Part shown: one piece after another, positions 25,368 to 32,759 of the stretch
How the letters are laid out: each line of letters begins with the position of its first letter
Position numbering within the stretch: the first letter of the stretch is position 1
Assembly: GCA_013373515.1 (NCBI GenBank)
Contig: JABXHR010000133.1
Coordinates: 1-36,381, forward strand
Length of the DNA: 36,381 nt
Reading direction: 5' to 3'
Origin: Gammaproteobacteria bacterium
GTDB taxonomy: Bacteria > Pseudomonadota > Gammaproteobacteria > JABXHR01
Position numbers and translations under genes: made by a program
The notes under the pieces: generated by a model
Database searches by the model: none
Told to the model about the DNA's origin: nothing
The model's input: the letters and a program-made list of their open reading frames with translations, nothing else

Positions 25368-26635
25368 GAATTGCTGTTATTGGATCCGGCATATCCGGCC
25401 TTACCGCTGCTTACAAACTCAGCCAAGAGTTTGAAGTTCATTTGTTTGAAAAAGATGGGCGTCTCGGTGGCCATACGGCGACAAAGCAGGTTCAGGTGGA
25501 TGGACAGAATTACGCCATCGACACGGGATTTATTGTGTTCAACGACCGCACCTATCCGCGCTTTGAGGCGCTGATGGAAGAGGTGGGGGTCAAGAGTCAG
25601 CCCACAGACATGAGTTTCTCGGTGCATAACCAAGACACGGGTCTTGAGTACAACGGTCATAACCTCTCAACGTTGTTTGCGCAAAAGCGCAATATCCTCA
25701 ACCCAAGGTTTTTGGGAATGATTCGCGAAATTTTGCGCTTCAACAAACGCTGCAAAGAAATCTACGCGGACAACGATGCAAAAAACACCCAAACATTGGG
25801 CGAGTTTTTGCAAGAGAACCGCTTTAGCACCTACTTCCAGCACAATTACATCTTGCCGATGGGCGCGGCGATTTGGTCGTCGACATTGGGCGAAATGCTG
25901 TCCTTTCCACTCAGATTTTTTGTGCAGTTCTTTGAAAATCACGGCCTGCTAAATGTTCAAGACCGGCCACAGTGGTACACCCTCGTTGGCGGCTCTCATC
26001 AATATATTCCGCATCTGATTCGACCGCTGGGCAGCGAAAATGTGCATCTCAATGCGCAAATTCGAATGGTCACCCGCGATGCCGCCGGCGTGAACTTGCA
26101 GTTTGCTGATGGGCAAACCATGCGCTTTGATCAAGTGATTTTTGCTACACATAGCGATCAAGCCTTGGCGTTGTTAGGGGATTCGACGCTGGAAGAACGT
26201 AGTGTGCTCAGTGCCATTCCTTACCGCGCCAACGACGTGGTGTTACATACTGATACGCGTCTGTTACCCAAATCAAAACAAGCTTGGGCAGCGTGGAACT
26301 ACCGCCTGTGCAATCAAATGGATCAATCGGCGGCGGTGACTTACTGCATGAACATTTTGCAGCGCTTGCCCAAAGATGCCCCGACGTTCTGCGTCACCCT
26401 CAACCAGACCGATGATATCGATCCCAGCAAAATATTGGGGCGTTACGAGTACCACCATCCAACCTTCAGCGTGGATATGGTCGCGGCGCAGCGTAAACGC
26501 GATTTGATCAGTGGTTTTGGCAACACCCATTTTTGCGGTGCCTACTGGTATAACGGCTTCCATGAGGACGGCGTGCGCAGTGCGCTAGATGTGGTCGCTG
26601 ATATTCGCTCTTTGCAACGTCGCAAGGCTGCTTGA
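25364..26635 (+). CDS. FAD-dependent amine-oxidase-like oxidoreductase
   Basis: A 423-residue flavoprotein starting MRIAVIGSGISGLTAAYKLSQ (FAD Rossmann motif GSGISG at 8-13), followed by VHLFEKDGRLGGHTAT and YAIDTGFIVFNDRTYPRF. Near the C-terminus are FCGAYWYNGFHEDGVRSALDVVADI, the second flavin-binding region of the amine oxidase/desaturase superfamily. This subfamily is nearly always found with DUF1365 and Cfa-like genes and probably oxidises or desaturates a fatty-acyl chain on phospholipid, as the furan-fatty-acid desaturase UfaD does in Rhodobacter. That equivalence is an inference. ATGA overlap with the SDR; the next gene overlaps its stop as TGATG. Confidence 0.88.
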   Translation: MRIAVIGSGISGLTAAYKLSQEFEVHLFEKDGRLGGHTATKQVQVDGQNYAIDTGFIVFNDRTYPRFEALMEEVGVKSQPTDMSFSVHNQDTGLEYNGHNLSTLFAQKRNILNPRFLGMIREILRFNKRCKEIYADNDAKNTQTLGEFLQENRFSTYFQHNYILPMGAAIWSSTLGEMLSFPLRFFVQFFENHGLLNVQDRPQWYTLVGGSHQYIPHLIRPLGSENVHLNAQIRMVTRDAAGVNLQFADGQTMRFDQVIFATHSDQALALLGDSTLEERSVLSAIPYRANDVVLHTDTRLLPKSKQAWAAWNYRLCNQMDQSAAVTYCMNILQRLPKDAPTFCVTLNQTDDIDPSKILGRYEYHHPTFSVDMVAAQRKRDLISGFGNTHFCGAYWYNGFHEDGVRSALDVVADIRSLQRRKAA

Positions 26636-27363
26636 TGGGTCATCAAGTCTACCGCGGGTGGGTACGCCATCGGCGCTACGCACCGCGAGAACATGCGTTT
26701 AAATATCGCTTCTTTATGCCGTCTGTCGATTTGGACGATGTGCATAGTGCAGAGTGCTGGCCGTTATTCTCCACCAAACATCCAGCGATGATGCGCCTCA
26801 AGCCGAAGCATTATCTCGACGGTGATTTGTCGCCTGATGCCGCTTGGCAAAAGGTGGTAGATCTCGGAGGCCAAAACCACGGCGGCAAAGTGGTGTGGAT
26901 GGGGCAGCCCAGCTGCTTTGGACTGTATTTTAGCCCGGTCAATTTTTACTACTGTCACGATGCAGACGGGGCACTTCGCTATGTGATTGCAGAGGTCAGT
27001 AATACGCCGTGGAATGAGCGTCATCATTACTTGATTGATGCCGAGCGCCGCGAAGATACCCCTAAGGCCTTTCACGTGTCGCCGTTTATGCAAATGAATC
27101 AGCATTATCACTGGGTATTTTCGGCGCTCGAGCCCAAGTTGTTGATGCATATCGAAAATCATACTGAGAGCGGCAAATTATTCGATGCCACCATGGTGAT
27201 GCACGCTGAGCCGTGGGGTGCAAAATATCTTTTGAAAAACCTGTTGCGAATCCCTGTGTTGACCTTGCACACCGTGATAGGTATTTACTGGCAAGCCCTA
27301 AAAATTTGGCTCAAGGGCATTCCCTATCAACCTAAACCGACGGAGTCTGGCCATGCAAATTGA
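26635..27363 (+). CDS. DUF1365 domain protein
   Basis: A 242-residue protein beginning MGHQVYRGWVRHRRYAPREH at an ATG that shares its A with the preceding TGA stop; a TTG one codon earlier is possible. Typical DUF1365 blocks are YRFFMPSVDLDD, FSPVNFYYCHDADG, VIAEVSNTPWNERHHYLID, KAFHVSPFMQMNQHYHW and LTLHTVIGIYWQALKIWLKGIPYQPKP. The family is cytosolic or membrane-peripheral, of unknown chemistry, and consistently linked to Cfa-like methyltransferases. The stop overlaps the next gene by 11 nt. Within the operon it likely participates in modifying phospholipid acyl chains. Confidence 0.9.
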   Translation: MGHQVYRGWVRHRRYAPREHAFKYRFFMPSVDLDDVHSAECWPLFSTKHPAMMRLKPKHYLDGDLSPDAAWQKVVDLGGQNHGGKVVWMGQPSCFGLYFSPVNFYYCHDADGALRYVIAEVSNTPWNERHHYLIDAERREDTPKAFHVSPFMQMNQHYHWVFSALEPKLLMHIENHTESGKLFDATMVMHAEPWGAKYLLKNLLRIPVLTLHTVIGIYWQALKIWLKGIPYQPKPTESGHAN

Positions 27364-28603
27364 AAACAGTGCGAACTCTATAGACGTTAAGCATCAAAGA
27401 CGCCCTTCTTTTTGGTCTCGGCGCGTTAAAACTGAAGTGCTAAAGCTGATGGCCGACATCACTGAGGGCTATTTGGTTTGGCGCGACGGTGACGAGCTCT
27501 ACACCTTTGGCAACCCCGAGCATCATTTGCGGGCCGAAGTGGAGATTTTAGATCCGCAAAGCTATCACTCAATGGCTTTTGGCGGTTCGATTGGTGCGGG
27601 CGAAGCGTATTTTTTGAAGCAATGGGATACACCTGATTTAGGGGCGACCTTGGGCCTGATGGCCGCCAATATTCATTTGTGGGACAAAAAGGATGGTGCT
27701 GTGACAGCGCTGGCGAACTGGGGGCACTGGGCATGGCACCGCTTGCGCCCAAACAGCAAAACGGGCTCCAAGCGCAATATCCTCGCGCACTATGACATCG
27801 GCAACGCGTTCTATCAGTTGTTCCTCGATGACACCATGCTCTATTCCTCGGCGGTGTTTGAGGGCGAGATGACGCTGTACGAGGCGCAGCTCAATAAAAT
27901 GAAAGCCATTTGCGAGCAGCTGGAGCTCAAAGCGGGCGAGCATTTGGTCGAAATTGGCACCGGTTGGGGGGCGCTTGCCATCTATGCGGCGCAAAATTAT
28001 GGCGTCAAAGTGACCACCACGACCATCTCAGACGCGCAGCACACGTACACCGCTGCGCTGATTAAACAGCATGGCCTCGAAAATCAAATTACGCTACTCA
28101 AGGATGACTATCGTGATCTCAACGGCAAGTTCGACAAGCTAGTGTCGATTGAAATGATCGAAGCGGTGGGCGAGCGCTATTTATCGACCTTCTTTGCCAC
28201 CTGCAGCAATCTCTTGAGGCCCACAGGCAAGATGCTGATTCAGGCAATCACCATTCCAGATCAGCGCTATGACAGCTATCGCAAGAGCACGGATTTTATC
28301 CAACGCTACATTTTCCCCGGTGGATTCTTACCGTCACCGGCGCGAATGGCCAATGACATCGCCCGTAAAACCGACATGATGATTACGGGCTGGCGCGATA
28401 TTGGTCTCGACTACGCTATCACGCTCGATCGTTGGTCTGAGGCGCTGGAATCGCGCAAATCGGAGCTGCCCGCGCATGGTCTCGATGAGCGTTTCTATCG
28501 GATGTGGCAATTTTATTTCCGCTACTGCGAAGCGGGTTTTAATCAACGATTGATCTCAACGGTGCACATGATATGCGACAAGCCGCTTTGCAAAGTCCTT
28601 TAG
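27353..28603 (+). CDS. Cfa-like SAM-dependent phospholipid acyl methyltransferase, non-canonical active site
   Basis: A 416-residue member of the cyclopropane-fatty-acid synthase family. It has an N-terminal lipid-binding domain (about 1-130), then HYDIGNAFYQLFLDD, the SAM motif LVEIGTGWGALAIYAA (198-212) and VSIEMIEAVGERY. Compared by motif with E. coli Cfa, the active-site cysteine of YSCAYW is serine here (S166 in LYSSAVF), and the histidine of LLHTI is glutamine (Q297 in LIQAI). The glutamate (E270 of IEAVG) and tyrosine (Y354 of LDYAITL) remain. Two of the bicarbonate-binding residues needed for ring formation are therefore changed. A methyl-branch-forming enzyme, like Rhodobacter UfaM, is more likely than a true cyclopropane synthase. 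GGAG ribosome site 7 nt upstream. Confidence 0.88.
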   Translation: MQIENSANSIDVKHQRRPSFWSRRVKTEVLKLMADITEGYLVWRDGDELYTFGNPEHHLRAEVEILDPQSYHSMAFGGSIGAGEAYFLKQWDTPDLGATLGLMAANIHLWDKKDGAVTALANWGHWAWHRLRPNSKTGSKRNILAHYDIGNAFYQLFLDDTMLYSSAVFEGEMTLYEAQLNKMKAICEQLELKAGEHLVEIGTGWGALAIYAAQNYGVKVTTTTISDAQHTYTAALIKQHGLENQITLLKDDYRDLNGKFDKLVSIEMIEAVGERYLSTFFATCSNLLRPTGKMLIQAITIPDQRYDSYRKSTDFIQRYIFPGGFLPSPARMANDIARKTDMMITGWRDIGLDYAITLDRWSEALESRKSELPAHGLDERFYRMWQFYFRYCEAGFNQRLISTVHMICDKPLCKVL

Positions 28604-29100
28604 CGCAAAACGCTTACAAATTCATCGCCTATCAAACGCTGTGGTTTAGCTGTGCTTTGGCCTTCACTCAGGCCCTTTGGATAGGGGTGGCGGTCATGGC
28701 GGGCCACTATCTACTACACCTTTCGATCTTACGGGAGTGGCTGTGGATGCCTGTGCTGGCGGGCGTGGGTATCGCCATGGAGTACGGCTATGTATCGCTT
28801 GGGCTTGTGGCCTTCAAGGCGTCCTCCAGCGTGCCCCCTTCGGAGTGGTTGCTGTGGGGCTATTTCGCACTCTGTCTGCCCATGATCAATCGAGTGTTGT
28901 CTCCACTGCCGCGCTGGGCGATTTGGCCATTTTGCGGCATTAGCGGCGTGGTGGTGTATTTCAGCGCATACCGCCTTGGCGGCTTGGTGTCGCTACCGCA
29001 AACCATCGCAGAGTGGTCGCTCGTATTATTGGGTTGGGCCATTGTGGTCGGCTCTCAACTCACGCTCGTAAATTACCTCATGAGGAGGGCTGATTCATGA
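28573..29100 (+). CDS. DUF2878 family membrane protein
   Basis: A 175-residue polytopic membrane protein. Its first helix contains IAYQTLWFSCALAFTQALWIGVAVMAG; further hydrophobic stretches are WMPVLAGVGIAMEYGYVSLG, WLLWGYFALCLPMI, AIWPFCGISGVVVYFSAYRLGG and WSLVLLGWAIVVGSQLTLVNYL. This fits DUF2878, a family regularly found between Cfa-like and DUF3833 genes. The start at 28573 overlaps the methyltransferase gene by 31 nt and has only a weak ribosome site. No better start precedes the first helix. A membrane role in delivering or arranging lipid substrates is conceivable but not shown. Confidence 0.8.
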   Translation: MRQAALQSPLAQNAYKFIAYQTLWFSCALAFTQALWIGVAVMAGHYLLHLSILREWLWMPVLAGVGIAMEYGYVSLGLVAFKASSSVPPSEWLLWGYFALCLPMINRVLSPLPRWAIWPFCGISGVVVYFSAYRLGGLVSLPQTIAEWSLVLLGWAIVVGSQLTLVNYLMRRADS

Positions 29101-29627
29101 CCCTTAGATCCGCATTTGTCGCCAGTATCATCCTTCTTGTCGCGGCGTGTTCCACGCCCTCGCTCGATCAAGACTACAGCCCCTCTCCTGAACTAAAAAT
29201 CGAAGCCTACTTCCTTGGCAATACCGAAGCCAGCGGCGTCTTTTTCGACTTCAAAGGCCGCCAGTCGCGCCATTTCGTGGTGCAAATGCAAGGCGCATGG
29301 AACGAAGAGACACAGACGCTAGTGCTCGATGAGCAGTTTCTGTTCGACGACGGCGAACGCAGCCAACGCATCTGGACCATCGTCAAACAGCCGGACGGAC
29401 AGTATATCGGCACGGCACCAGACGTCATTGGCAACGCAACAGGTCGTAGCATGGGCAATACCTTTGCTTGGCAATATGTGCTCGAGCTGCCCTATCAAGG
29501 GGATACGCTAGAGGTGAGCTTGGACGACAGAATGTATCTGGTGAGCGAGGATGTCATGATCAATCGCGCCATCATGTCCAAGTGGGGCGTCAATGTGGGC
29601 GAGATTTTGATTAGTTTTAATAAATGA
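29097..29627 (+). CDS. DUF3833 family lipoprotein
   Basis: A 176-residue lipoprotein whose ATG overlaps the previous stop by 4 nt and follows a strong GGAGGG site. The signal peptide SAFVASIILLVAAC gives a lipobox LVAAC with lipidation at C18. The body is beta-rich (lipocalin-like pattern): LKIEAYFLGNTEASGVFFDFKGR, ETQTLVLDEQFLFDDGERSQRIW, GNAFAWQYVLELP-like and LDDRMYLVSEDVMINRAIMSKWG. These segments are typical of DUF3833, the last gene of this operon type. It probably sits at the periplasmic face of a membrane and may bind or carry a modified lipid. It converges on the WYL regulator gene with only 2 nt between the stops. Confidence 0.85.
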   Translation: MTLRSAFVASIILLVAACSTPSLDQDYSPSPELKIEAYFLGNTEASGVFFDFKGRQSRHFVVQMQGAWNEETQTLVLDEQFLFDDGERSQRIWTIVKQPDGQYIGTAPDVIGNATGRSMGNTFAWQYVLELPYQGDTLEVSLDDRMYLVSEDVMINRAIMSKWGVNVGEILISFNK

Positions 29628-29629
29628 TT

Positions 29630-30319
29630 TCAAACCGCTTGGCAGGCGGTCTCTTGCTGAAGATAGGCTGCCAAGCTAGTGTCGTTTGTGGTCGTGAATT
29701 GCACTTCGGTGCAGTGAAGTTGCTTGATTCGATCTAGCCGAAAATGGCGAAAGTCTGATCTCAGTTGGCACCAGCCAACCAACATCCAAACGGGGCTGGC
29801 GAAGATGAGAGCGATCGGCTGCAATTTTCGCTGTGAAGCCATGCCATTTTCGTCGCAATAGTGAATCTCAATAATCTGCTTTTGTTTGATGCTTTCCCGT
29901 AAGTCTGAAAAATGGGTGTGATCCTTGGGTGGCGTGTGAGGCGTGGTGGTGTAGGTCGAAATTTGTGCCACTTGTTCCAGCATGTACTTTGGCAAGGTGG
30001 CGCATACTTTCTCATATGCGCTAGTGGCCGAGCGTGCAAATTGGGCATCTGTTGCTTGCCGTGCCATTGCCAACCCTAGCGCCACTGCCTCGATTTCATT
30101 GTCGTTCAACATAATCGGCGGCAAGTATGCGTCACGGCTAATAATGTAGCCGACGCCCGCTTCACCCTTAATTGAAACACCGGCATCGCTAAGTAGCTGA
30201 ATATCTCGATAGATGGTGCGAGTGGAGACCCCGAACTGTGCCGCCAGCTGCTCAGCGGTGACCGCTTGGCGTTGACGTCGTAAGTATTGGCCAAGTTTAA
30301 ATAATCGTTCAGTTCGCAT
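29630..30319 (-). CDS. HTH/WYL-domain transcriptional regulator (YafY-type)
   Basis: A 229-residue regulator. The N-terminal winged helix reads RLFKLGQYLRRQRQAVTAEQLAAQFGVSTRTIYRDIQLLSDAGV, the standard HTH_11 domain of this family, followed by GEAGVGYIISRDAYLPPIML. The WYL domain starts near residue 140 (IEIHYCDENGMASQRKLQPIAL). Its name motif appears as WMLVGWC, with the aromatic and hydrophobic positions conserved though W-M-L replaces W-Y-L, and FRHFRLDRIKQL follows. It has an AAGGA site upstream of the ATG and is divergent from a Rid-family gene, with palindromes in the shared region that are likely its operator. The effector is unknown. Confidence 0.9.
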   Translation of the reverse strand: MRTERLFKLGQYLRRQRQAVTAEQLAAQFGVSTRTIYRDIQLLSDAGVSIKGEAGVGYIISRDAYLPPIMLNDNEIEAVALGLAMARQATDAQFARSATSAYEKVCATLPKYMLEQVAQISTYTTTPHTPPKDHTHFSDLRESIKQKQIIEIHYCDENGMASQRKLQPIALIFASPVWMLVGWCQLRSDFRHFRLDRIKQLHCTEVQFTTTNDTSLAAYLQQETACQAV

Positions 30320-30362
30320 CGCTCAATTCCTTCTGCTCTAACGCCAATGTTAAAACAGACTG

Positions 30363-30399
30363 CTGACATCAGCTGTCAGGATAGCTGACTTAGTCTAAG
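30363..30399. promoter_or_regulatory. Palindromic operator region between the WYL regulator and Rid genes
   Basis: CTGACA (30363-30368) and TGTCAG (30374-30379) form a perfect inverted repeat around a 5-bp centre. A further half-site CTGAC lies at 30385-30389, running into the palindrome CTTAGTCTAAG (30389-30399). The 107-bp gap between divergent starts holds no gene, so this cluster is the natural binding site for the adjacent WYL regulator. Confidence 0.55.
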
Positions 30400-30426
30400 T
30401 GCTCGTTGATTAACCGAGTAAATTGA

Positions 30427-30822
30427 ATGCAAATCCATCAAATCAATCCTTGGGATTGGTCGTTGTCGCTTGGCTACAGTCAGGCCGTGATTATACCGGG
30501 CGGCTGCCAACAACTTCACTGTGCGGGCCAAACTTCTGTTGATGCGCGAGGTCAACCGCTACACGAGGGCGATATGGGCTTACAAATCACCCAAGTGCTG
30601 AATAACTTGCAGGCGTTGTTGGCGAGTGCACAAATGACCTTCGCCGATGTGTGTAGTTTGCGTTTATACAGTACCGATGTGTCGCAAACTTTGAACAACT
30701 ACGGCCTTATCGTTGAGCGCTTTACTGAATTTGAGCATAAGCCTGCCATGACGCTGGTCGAAGTCTCTGCACTTGCGATACCAAGTCTGCTGATTGAAAT
30801 TGATGCAGTTGCTGCTGTCTAG
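30427..30822 (+). CDS. Rid-family (YjgF/YER057c/UK114) protein lacking the catalytic arginine
   Basis: A 131-residue Rid-fold protein: HCAGQTSVDARGQPLHEGDMGLQITQVLNNLQALLASAQMTFADVCSLRLYSTDV, ending with VEVSALAIPSLLIEIDAVAAV. In RidA imine/enamine deaminases an arginine precedes the VEV strand (R105 in E. coli RidA). Here that position is methionine (M108 in KPAMTLVEVSAL), and the family's usual LP after the alanine is changed. It therefore probably belongs to a Rid subgroup without 2-aminoacrylate deaminase activity. It is divergent from the WYL regulator and may be its target. Its TAG stop is interleaved with the stop of the convergent next gene. Confidence 0.85.
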   Translation: MQIHQINPWDWSLSLGYSQAVIIPGGCQQLHCAGQTSVDARGQPLHEGDMGLQITQVLNNLQALLASAQMTFADVCSLRLYSTDVSQTLNNYGLIVERFTEFEHKPAMTLVEVSALAIPSLLIEIDAVAAV

Positions 30823-31784
30823 TTTGAGCCTACGTTGAGGCTTATCAAGACACTGCCGCATTTGTGACCGCTATCAACGCATCGATGCGCTTCTGCGATG
30901 TCCTCTAAAGGACAGGTGTCTTGTATGACAGGGCGTAAGTCTCCGGTCTGATAGAGTTCAACTAGGCGGTGCAATGATTGCTTGCCGCCCATGGCCACGC
31001 CGCAGACAAGTTGTGGCGTGGTCAACGAGCGGAGCATGGTCAGCAAGCCGGTGTTGATGGCAATCAGCTTGCCGTTGGGTGCGAGCAGAGTTTTGTGCTC
31101 GGCGAGGCTCAGATTGCCAACACAGTCCAGAATTAAATCGTATTGTGTGGTGCCAAGTGGCAAATCGGTTTGTCGATAATCTACTGTGGTGACTGCGCCG
31201 AGAGTTGCTGCAAGTGCATGATTGGCGGCAGAGCAGATTGCAGTGATCTCCGCTCCGTGCAGTTTTGCCAGCTGCGCCGCCATACTGCCCACGCCGCCGG
31301 TCGCACCGTTGATCAGCACTTTATGGCCTGCTTCTACACGCTCGTCCAAAAAGTGCAGTGCTGTGATGCCGCCAAAAATTAACGCTGCCGCGTCTGCGTA
31401 GGGTACGTCATCAGGGAGTTTTGCGACGGTTTTACGCGCATCGATGCACAGATATTCTGCGTGGGCGCCAAGGGCCATATCGGTGGTTCCAAACACACGA
31501 TCGCCTACCGAGTAATCGTTGACTCCGCTGCCGACTTCGATGACCTCGCCTGCGAAGTCCATTCCGGGAATGTGCTGTCGGGGTTTGAACACGCCAAAGG
31601 CGAGTCGTGTTGGGAGCCAAAGTCCGGTGGGAACATCAAATCGGCGCATCTTGGCATCGCCGCTGGTGACCGTGCTGTTGTGGACTTTTACCAGGATTTG
31701 CTGGGGTTTTGGTGACGGCATTGGGCGTTCCCCAACGGTGATAACGTCTGGTGATCCGTATGCCGTCCAAATAGCAGCCTTCAT
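30819..31784 (-). CDS. Zinc-independent MDR oxidoreductase (quinone-oxidoreductase-like)
   Basis: A 321-residue medium-chain dehydrogenase/reductase. The GroES-like N-terminal part includes MKAAIWTAYGSPDVI, VHNSTVTSGDAKMRR, IPGMDFAGEVIEVGSGV and VGDRVFGT. The Rossmann part includes GHKVLINGATGGVGSMAAQLAK (NADP-type GATGGVG, near residue 160). It ends with DIAEAHRCVDSGHKCGSVLISL. Zinc ligands of alcohol dehydrogenases are absent, placing it with NADPH:quinone oxidoreductase-type enzymes; the substrate is unknown. A GGAGGAG ribosome site precedes the ATG. It starts 18 nt after the glpR stop on the same strand, so it is likely co-transcribed with glpR. Its stop and the Rid gene's stop share the palindrome CTAG (30819-30822). 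Confidence 0.9.
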   Translation of the reverse strand: MKAAIWTAYGSPDVITVGERPMPSPKPQQILVKVHNSTVTSGDAKMRRFDVPTGLWLPTRLAFGVFKPRQHIPGMDFAGEVIEVGSGVNDYSVGDRVFGTTDMALGAHAEYLCIDARKTVAKLPDDVPYADAAALIFGGITALHFLDERVEAGHKVLINGATGGVGSMAAQLAKLHGAEITAICSAANHALAATLGAVTTVDYRQTDLPLGTTQYDLILDCVGNLSLAEHKTLLAPNGKLIAINTGLLTMLRSLTTPQLVCGVAMGGKQSLHRLVELYQTGDLRPVIQDTCPLEDIAEAHRCVDSGHKCGSVLISLNVGSN

Positions 31785-31802
31785 GGCTCCTCCAATATCG
31801 TG

Positions 31803-32633
31803 TTAGATGGTTTTGATTGTTGTGTTCCAGTGTTTGCAGTCTGCGCTGAGTTCGGTTGTAAGTGCTGCGTCGGTAAAGAAGGTATCAATATCTCTGAGCG
31901 ATGCGATTTTTACCGGTGCCTTGCGCTCAAATTTGCTGTGGTCAGCCACCAAATAGGTCTTGCGAGATTGGTTTAAGATGGCTTGGCTCACTGCAATCTC
32001 TTGCATATCGAAATCTAACATATCGCCATCCAGATCCAATGCCGAACAGCCAATCACCGCCAAATCGAATTTGAATTTTCTGATGGTTTCGATCGCAGGC
32101 TGGCCGATTAATCCGCCATCGGTTTTGCGCAAATGGCCGCCAGTGAGAATCACTTCGGCGCTGGGGTGGTGCTGCAAGATGGCGGCGACATTTAGGTTGT
32201 TGGTCACCACCAACAAATTTTGATGATCGCAAAGCGCGCGGGCCACGGCCTCGGTGCTGGTGCCAATATTCAGAAATAGCGATACATCGTTGGGGATGTG
32301 CTCGGCGCACAACGAGGCGATGGCCTGTTTGCCCGCAAGATTGATGCCTTGGCGATCTTCATAGCGAATGTTGGCGGTGCTGGAGGGCAAAATTGCACCG
32401 CCGTGCACGCGATCCAATTCGCCGGAATCACATAGCTCGTTGAGGTCGCGGCGGATGGTTTGCAGCGTCACATCAAAGTGCTGCGCCAGTCCTTCGACCG
32501 TCACTTTGCCGTGCTGGCGAGCCATTTTAAGAATGTCTGGGCGTCGGATGCTGTTGGCCAAGGTGGGGGCTTCTTTGTAATCAATCGCCCCAGAGTATGC
32601 TCTGGTGGTGGCGTTGTAAACAAAAGCGAACAT
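31803..32633 (-). CDS. glpR: DeoR-family glycerol-3-phosphate regulon repressor (GlpR-like)
   Basis: A DeoR-type repressor, 276 residues from the ATG at 32633. The DNA-binding domain reads VTVEGLAQHFDVTLQTIRRDLNELCDSGELDRVHGGA. The sensor domain has NIGTSTEAVARALCDHQNLLVVTNNLNVAAIL, VILTGGHLRKTDGGLIG and DMQEIAVSQAILNQSRKTYLVADHSKF, matching GlpR. Divergence from glpD supports the name. The first ~24 residues (MFAFVYNATTRAYSG...) are not expected in GlpR. A TTG at 32561 would start closer to the usual N-terminus (LANSIRRPDIL), so the start is uncertain. The ATG itself lies within a candidate operator half-site. The likely inducer is glycerol 3-phosphate. Confidence 0.88.
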   Translation of the reverse strand: MFAFVYNATTRAYSGAIDYKEAPTLANSIRRPDILKMARQHGKVTVEGLAQHFDVTLQTIRRDLNELCDSGELDRVHGGAILPSSTANIRYEDRQGINLAGKQAIASLCAEHIPNDVSLFLNIGTSTEAVARALCDHQNLLVVTNNLNVAAILQHHPSAEVILTGGHLRKTDGGLIGQPAIETIRKFKFDLAVIGCSALDLDGDMLDFDMQEIAVSQAILNQSRKTYLVADHSKFERKAPVKIASLRDIDTFFTDAALTTELSADCKHWNTTIKTI

Positions 32634-32748
32634 TGAAAGAGCTTGTTAGGCTGGTCTGGTCGTTTGATGGGTTCTTTTTGTGGTTTATTTGTGTAAATTC
32701 GATTGATATATGATCAAAAAAACAATAAAAAGAAAAATAACGAACATT
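32627..32748. promoter_or_regulatory. glpR-glpD divergent region with repeated GlpR-like half-sites
   Basis: The 8-mer CGAACATT occurs twice in the same orientation, at 32627-32634 (over the annotated glpR start) and 32741-32748 (just before glpD). On the minus strand both extend as AATGTTCG followed by C/T, T, T/A, T, T. The second copy agrees over about 12 bases with the left half of the E. coli GlpR consensus (WATKYTCGWWAW), as I recall it. A short palindrome TTGAT/ATCAA (32703-32717) lies between them. The region is AT-rich, with no gene. Two operators spaced 114 bp apart would allow looping between the divergent promoters. Confidence 0.5.
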
Positions 32749-32759
32749 CAATCGGCACC

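Noticed and set aside
29634-29650. ACCGC/GCGGT hairpin as a terminator between DUF3833 and the WYL gene
   Set aside because: Only 5 bp of stem, lying within the end of the WYL coding sequence, with no T-run in either direction.
32703-32759. Upstream ATG start for glpD adding an Asn/Lys-rich stretch
   Set aside because: The added residues translate the AT-rich promoter/operator region and are not typical of GlpD; the FAD motif fits a start at 32760.
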